Assembly: GCF_036289405.1 (NCBI RefSeq)
Contig: NZ_JAYFFI010000028.1
Span: forward strand, 1-8,946
Reading direction: 5' to 3'
Origin: Pseudoramibacter faecis
GTDB lineage: Bacteria > Bacillota > Clostridia > Eubacteriales > Eubacteriaceae
Length of the DNA stretch: 8,946 nt
Shown: positions 6,388-8,946 of the stretch, one piece after another
Layout of the letters: each line of letters starts with the position of its first letter
Numbering within the stretch: position 1 is the first letter of the stretch
The notes under the pieces: generated by a model
Database searches by the model: none
Seen by the model: only the letters and a program-made list of their open reading frames with translations
Told to the model about the DNA's origin: nothing
Position numbers and translations under genes: made by a program

Positions 6388-6960
6388 AAATAAAAGACCT
6401 TGTGCTCATCGTCCTGCTCACGGCGATCGACCTGCTGATCTATATGGCCAGCATGGTGCCCATTTCCCTGCTGGGACCCTATGGCCACGCCATCAGCCCG
6501 GGCGTCTGCGCCTTGCTTTCAGGCGCGGTGCTGCTGTTTATGAACCGCAAAATCGGCAAAATGTAGGAATTCACCTGCTTCACCCTGCCGGTAATGGGGG
6601 CCTTCGCCCTGATAGGCGGGGCTACCTGCCCTGGCTGATCACCTAACCGCGGCTGTGGCGGCGGATCTTCTGGCGTCGCATTCCAATGAGACCTCGGTGC
6701 CCCGGCTGGCCATCGCCTCCGGTATCCTGCATGTGGGCCAAGCTCTGGGAGGCATCGTCCCGGCGACGTTTTTTGTGTCATCCTACCGCACCCACTGGAT
6801 CGCGCGGGGGGTATCTCCGGCAGAGATGGATGGTTACATCCGCTTCAGCAAGGGGCTCATGGGTCTTAGCGCCACGGTTGTCGTCTTCGCTTTGGCCTTC
6901 GTCGGGATGTGTCTGGGGCAGCTGATTCTTCGGCGGCATCTGGCCAATATGCAGGGCTGA
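6371..6960 (+). pseudogene. Broken ECF transporter S component (MptD/Trep_Strep family)
   Basis: The sense is a membrane substrate-binding subunit of the MptD/Trep_Strep ECF family. The probable original start is ATG 6371 (GGAG seven nt before), but a 1-nt shift follows at once. The reading continues in the frame from 6381 with KIKDLVLIVLLTAID (membrane helix 1) and SMVPISLLGPYGHAISPG, then helix 2 up to a TAG at 6564. After more indels near 6620, a piece reading YLPWLIT ends at TAA 6644, and a third frame from 6655 carries the intact C-terminal half (PRLAIASGILHVGQA, ATFFVSSYRTHWIARGVSPAEMDGYIRF, a last helix and RRHLANMQG) to the TGA at 6958-6960. At least three frame changes and one or two stops exclude a functional product. 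Family membership is from recalled conserved blocks and is fairly secure; the transported substrate is unknown. It overlaps the ATPase remnant on the left and is 29 bp from the exporter remnant. Confidence 0.75.
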
Positions 6961-6989
6961 GCGCCCTACAGAAAAGAGTGGTAACGACC

Positions 6990-8382
6990 ATGATTTATCA
7001 AAAGCTCAAAGCCTACGCCCCTGAGCGCCTCGTCTGCGCCTACGGCGGCGTTTTGCTGGCCCTGACTGCCGCGGTCCTCTCCGTCGGCAGTTATTATTCA
7101 CTCTACGGCTTCTTGAAAAAAATCCTGGTGACAGGGGGATCTCGCCGATGCCTTAACCCTGGCCTGGCAGATCGTGGGCTGCCTGATGGTCAGCACCGTG
7201 GCGTATTTGTCGGCGGTGTGGTGCACCCACGTTTTGGGCTTTCGCCTGGAGACCAACCTCAAAAAGCAGGGGATCCGTCATTTGATACAAGCCTCCTTCG
7301 GCTTTTATGACCAGCATCCCTCAGGCCGGATCCGCAAAATCCTCGACGACAACACCGCCTTGACCCATATGAGCGTGGCCCATCTCATCCCGGATCTGTC
7401 GACGGCGGTGTTCGTGCCGGTGCTGGGGCGGCGCTCGTATTCACCGTCGACGTGCGCCTCGGGGGAATTTTCATCGCGACGATAGTCGCCGGACTGATCG
7501 CCATCCAGCGGCTCATAGGAGACCGGAATTTCATGACGCTTTACATACAGGCCCTGGAGACGATGAATGCCGGCGCGGTGGAATACGTTCGAGGGATTCA
7601 AGTGCTCAAGATCTTCAAGGCCGACATCCAGTCTCTGGGTGCTTTTTACCGGGCCATCCGGGACTACGCCGACATCGCTCTGCGCTACAGTACGAGTTGC
7701 CGCCGGAGCTACGTGTTCTTTCAGGTGGTTTTCAACGCTGTTTTCCTTGCCGCTTTGTTTTTGTTTTTCGCCGGGGCAGAGCCCGACTGGGTCTTTCTGG
7801 CCAAATTCATGTTTTATGTGCTGTTCAACGGGTGCTCTTCGTCGCCTTCATGAAAATCATGTACGTCGGAATGTACGTCTTTCAAGCCAACAATGCCATC
7901 GGCAAAATCAAGACGCTCTTCGACCAGAATGTGCTGGCCGGCCGGACACCGACCGCGAAGCCGTGATGCAGGCCCTCTCTCTGGCCCAATGCGACGAGAT
8001 CCTCGCCAAATTCCCGGAAAGAGAGCGCACGCTGATCGGCGCCAAAGGGGTGCATCTCTCCGGGGGTAAGGTGCAGCGCATCGCCATCGCCCGGGCCATT
8101 TTAAAAAATGCACTCTTTCTCCTTCTGGACGAAATCAGCGAGAGCCTCGACGTGGGCAACGAAATGGCCATTCAGGAGGCACTCAACGCTCTCACCGTCG
8201 ACAAAACCGTGATCATCGTTTCCCGCCGGCTGAAATCTATCGAACAGGTGAATCAAATCGTGGTGATGGATGCCGGCCGGGTGGATGCGGTGGGCACCCA
8301 CGCTCACCTGCTGGCCGATTCCGCCCTTTACCGGCGGCTGATCAAAAAATCCCGGATGACCAACACCTTTCAATATCAATAA
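6990..8382 (+). pseudogene. Broken ABC exporter (fused membrane and ATPase domains)
   Basis: The sense is a half-transporter of the MsbA/YbtP-like ABC exporter class. It starts MIYQKLKAYAPERLV at 6990. It changes frame at 7134-7138 (five G, one too many), at 7425-7428 (one G short), at 7830-7832 (one G short) and once more near 7935-7950. The membrane domain (about 6990-7915) is otherwise complete, including RLETNLKKQGIRHLI and FGFYDQHPSGRI in the first coupling-helix region. The ATPase domain has lost its first part: after KTLFDQNVLAG the sense goes directly to DREAVMQALSLAQCDEIL, so Walker A and the Q-loop are deleted (roughly 100 residues). What remains is the signature LSGGKVQR, Walker B LFLLLDE and VIIVSRRL, where the family has AHRL, so the switch histidine is Arg. 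Such exporters often sit beside MptD-type ECF genes. It should be non-functional. The stop is TAA 8380-8382. Confidence 0.8.
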
Positions 8383-8422
8383 GTCCCGTTACGGGACCCG
8401 GCCGCCGCAGCGCGGCTTTTTT
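8383..8422 (+). terminator. Terminator of the decayed transporter operon
   Basis: Directly after the exporter stop codon lies a perfect 7-bp hairpin with a 1-nt loop (8383-8397), then a G-C-rich stem (8401-8405 with 8412-8416) followed by six T residues (8417-8422). The second hairpin plus T run is a standard intrinsic terminator; the first may strengthen it. It has survived although the genes upstream are broken. Confidence 0.8.
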
Positions 8423-8660
8423 ATTGCCTATTCCCCAATGATCTCAAACAAAAAAAAGGCCGCCTGGCCACATTCGTTTTTACGTTTGAATTACAATCTA
8501 AATTTTCTTCACGAGTTTTCAGTGCCGTTAGAAGCAACGCTCCCTTTGCGTATTTTGCTGGATACCTCTTTGCAAACATCCCCGTGCATTCGCTCCGGCG
8601 CTGCGCTTAGGCGCCGTTCCCGGCTGCGCCGGCCCTCTTTCTCAGGCAATAAAAAAAGCC
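8414..8660. repeat. Inverted copies of a terminator tail flanking 214 bp
   Basis: The stretch 8414-8429 (GGC, six T, ATTGCCT) recurs on the opposite strand at 8660-8644 (GGC, seven T, ATTGCCT). The copies differ by one T. Each is the 3' arm and tail of an outward-facing terminator: the plus-strand operon on the left and the 5S transcript on the right. The shared ATTGCCT lies beyond what a terminator needs, so a common origin is more likely than convergence. Confidence 0.55.
8450..8468 (-). terminator. Terminator-like hairpin, minus strand
   Basis: On the minus strand GGCC (8468-8465), a 4-nt loop and GGCC (8460-8457) are followed by seven T residues (8456-8450). The stem is short but made only of G-C pairs. 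It faces the end of the plus-strand operon and would stop readthrough from the rRNA operon. Confidence 0.5.
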
Positions 8661-8672
8661 ACTGTGGGCTTT
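8650..8672 (-). terminator. Probable rRNA operon terminator
   Basis: On the minus strand AAAGCC (8672-8667), a 6-nt loop and GGCTTT (8660-8655) are followed by a run of T ending at 8651. It lies about 145 nt downstream of the 5S gene and is the first clear intrinsic terminator after it. Confidence 0.65.
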
Positions 8673-8816
8673 CCAAATTTTCATCGCAGCAACGAGGTCG
8701 TTTTTAGCAGATCGCGCCGCGCCTTCGGCCGCCGCTCTCTGAAATCCTCCTCGGCGGTTTTCCAGCAGTTTCCGGTGTCCCTTCGGTCCTTAGAAACTGG
8801 GTGCGACCGGCAAAAA

Positions 8817-8936
8817 GGTTTCGCGATGATCTATCCTCCCAGGCAGCTGCCCGCCAAGTACTTTCGACGCGAGAGAGCTTAACTGCTGTGTTCGGGATGG
8901 GAACAGGTGTGGCCTCTCTGCCATTATCACGAAACC
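8817..8936 (-). rRNA. rrf: 5S ribosomal RNA
   Basis: On the minus strand 120 nt match the bacterial 5S pattern: the near-universal central block ACACCTGTTCCCATCCCGAA, then CACAGCAGTTAAGCTC, then AGTACTTGG and CTGCCTGGGAG near the 3' end. The two ends pair as an 11-bp helix I (GGTTTCGTGAT with ATCGCGAAACC, one G-U), which fixes the boundaries at 8936 and 8817. The gene appears complete. Ten bases of the spacer towards the 23S gene follow to the window edge, so the 23S and 16S genes should lie to the right, transcribed leftwards. Confidence 0.95.
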
Positions 8937-8946
8937 ATTGATCGGT

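Larger units (their letters stand above)
8423..8816. other. Spacer between the decayed operon and the 5S gene
   Basis: There is no convincing gene here; the plus-strand frames at 8438-8707 and 8664-8882 have no family signal, and the second runs into 5S sequence. The spacer contains two terminator-like hairpins for the minus strand (8450-8468, 8650-8672) and a G-C-rich, strongly self-complementary patch at 8595-8632 (CCGGCGC pairs with GCGCCGG, with further inner pairing). No tRNA could be seen next to the 5S gene. Confidence 0.5.

Noticed and set aside
1..8946. CRISPR array, tRNA gene or intact insertion sequence
   Set aside because: No regular repeat-spacer pattern, no cloverleaf with a T-arm motif next to the 5S gene, and no transposase frame were seen on either strand.

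Overview
The window looks like a chromosomal segment of an anaerobic, Gram-positive (monoderm) member of the Bacillota, probably a Clostridia/Lachnospiraceae-type organism. The evidence is an oxygen-sensitive 4-hydroxybutyryl-CoA dehydratase family enzyme, a butyrate-type CoA-transferase, the remnant of a sortase-anchored surface protein, a remnant ECF vitamin-transporter operon and a Bacillota-like 5S rRNA. This assignment is inferred from gene content only.

Left half, minus strand (4821 down to 384): a compact metabolic module. In transcription order it has a PAS/winged-helix regulator (3461-4732), a CoA-transferase (2053-3354) and a dehydratase of the AbfD/HpaB family (427-1971), closed by a strong hairpin terminator (384-413). 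The CoA-transferase would charge a hydroxy-acid with CoA and the dehydratase would eliminate water by a radical mechanism, feeding a crotonyl/butyryl-CoA type fermentation. The main observation is that the promoter of the regulator and the promoter of the CoA-transferase carry the same operator: four heptamers in exact 11-bp phase (consensus AGGAACG, two perfect and two weak copies in each) ending 9-10 bp before a -10 box. This is the architecture of SARP/OmpR-type activators, and the regulator has a SARP-like winged helix, so an autoregulated switch controlling the enzyme pair is the most economical reading. The dehydratase keeps the four expected Fe-S cluster ligands but appears to differ at several other active-site positions, so its substrate may not be 4-hydroxybutyryl-CoA.

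Middle (4861-5775, minus strand): the C-terminal stub of a sortase-anchored surface protein broken by a frameshift, with its own terminator, then about 440 bp with no convincing gene.

Right half (5776-8422, plus strand): a decayed transporter operon. It has an ECF-type ATPase lacking its C-terminal third, an MptD/Trep_Strep-type ECF S component broken by stops and frameshifts, and an ABC exporter with several frameshifts and a deletion that removed Walker A and the Q-loop. It ends in a terminator. A minus-strand 5S rRNA gene (8817-8936) at the right edge is the distal end of an rRNA operon lying beyond the window. Two terminator-like hairpins on the minus strand separate it from the decayed operon.
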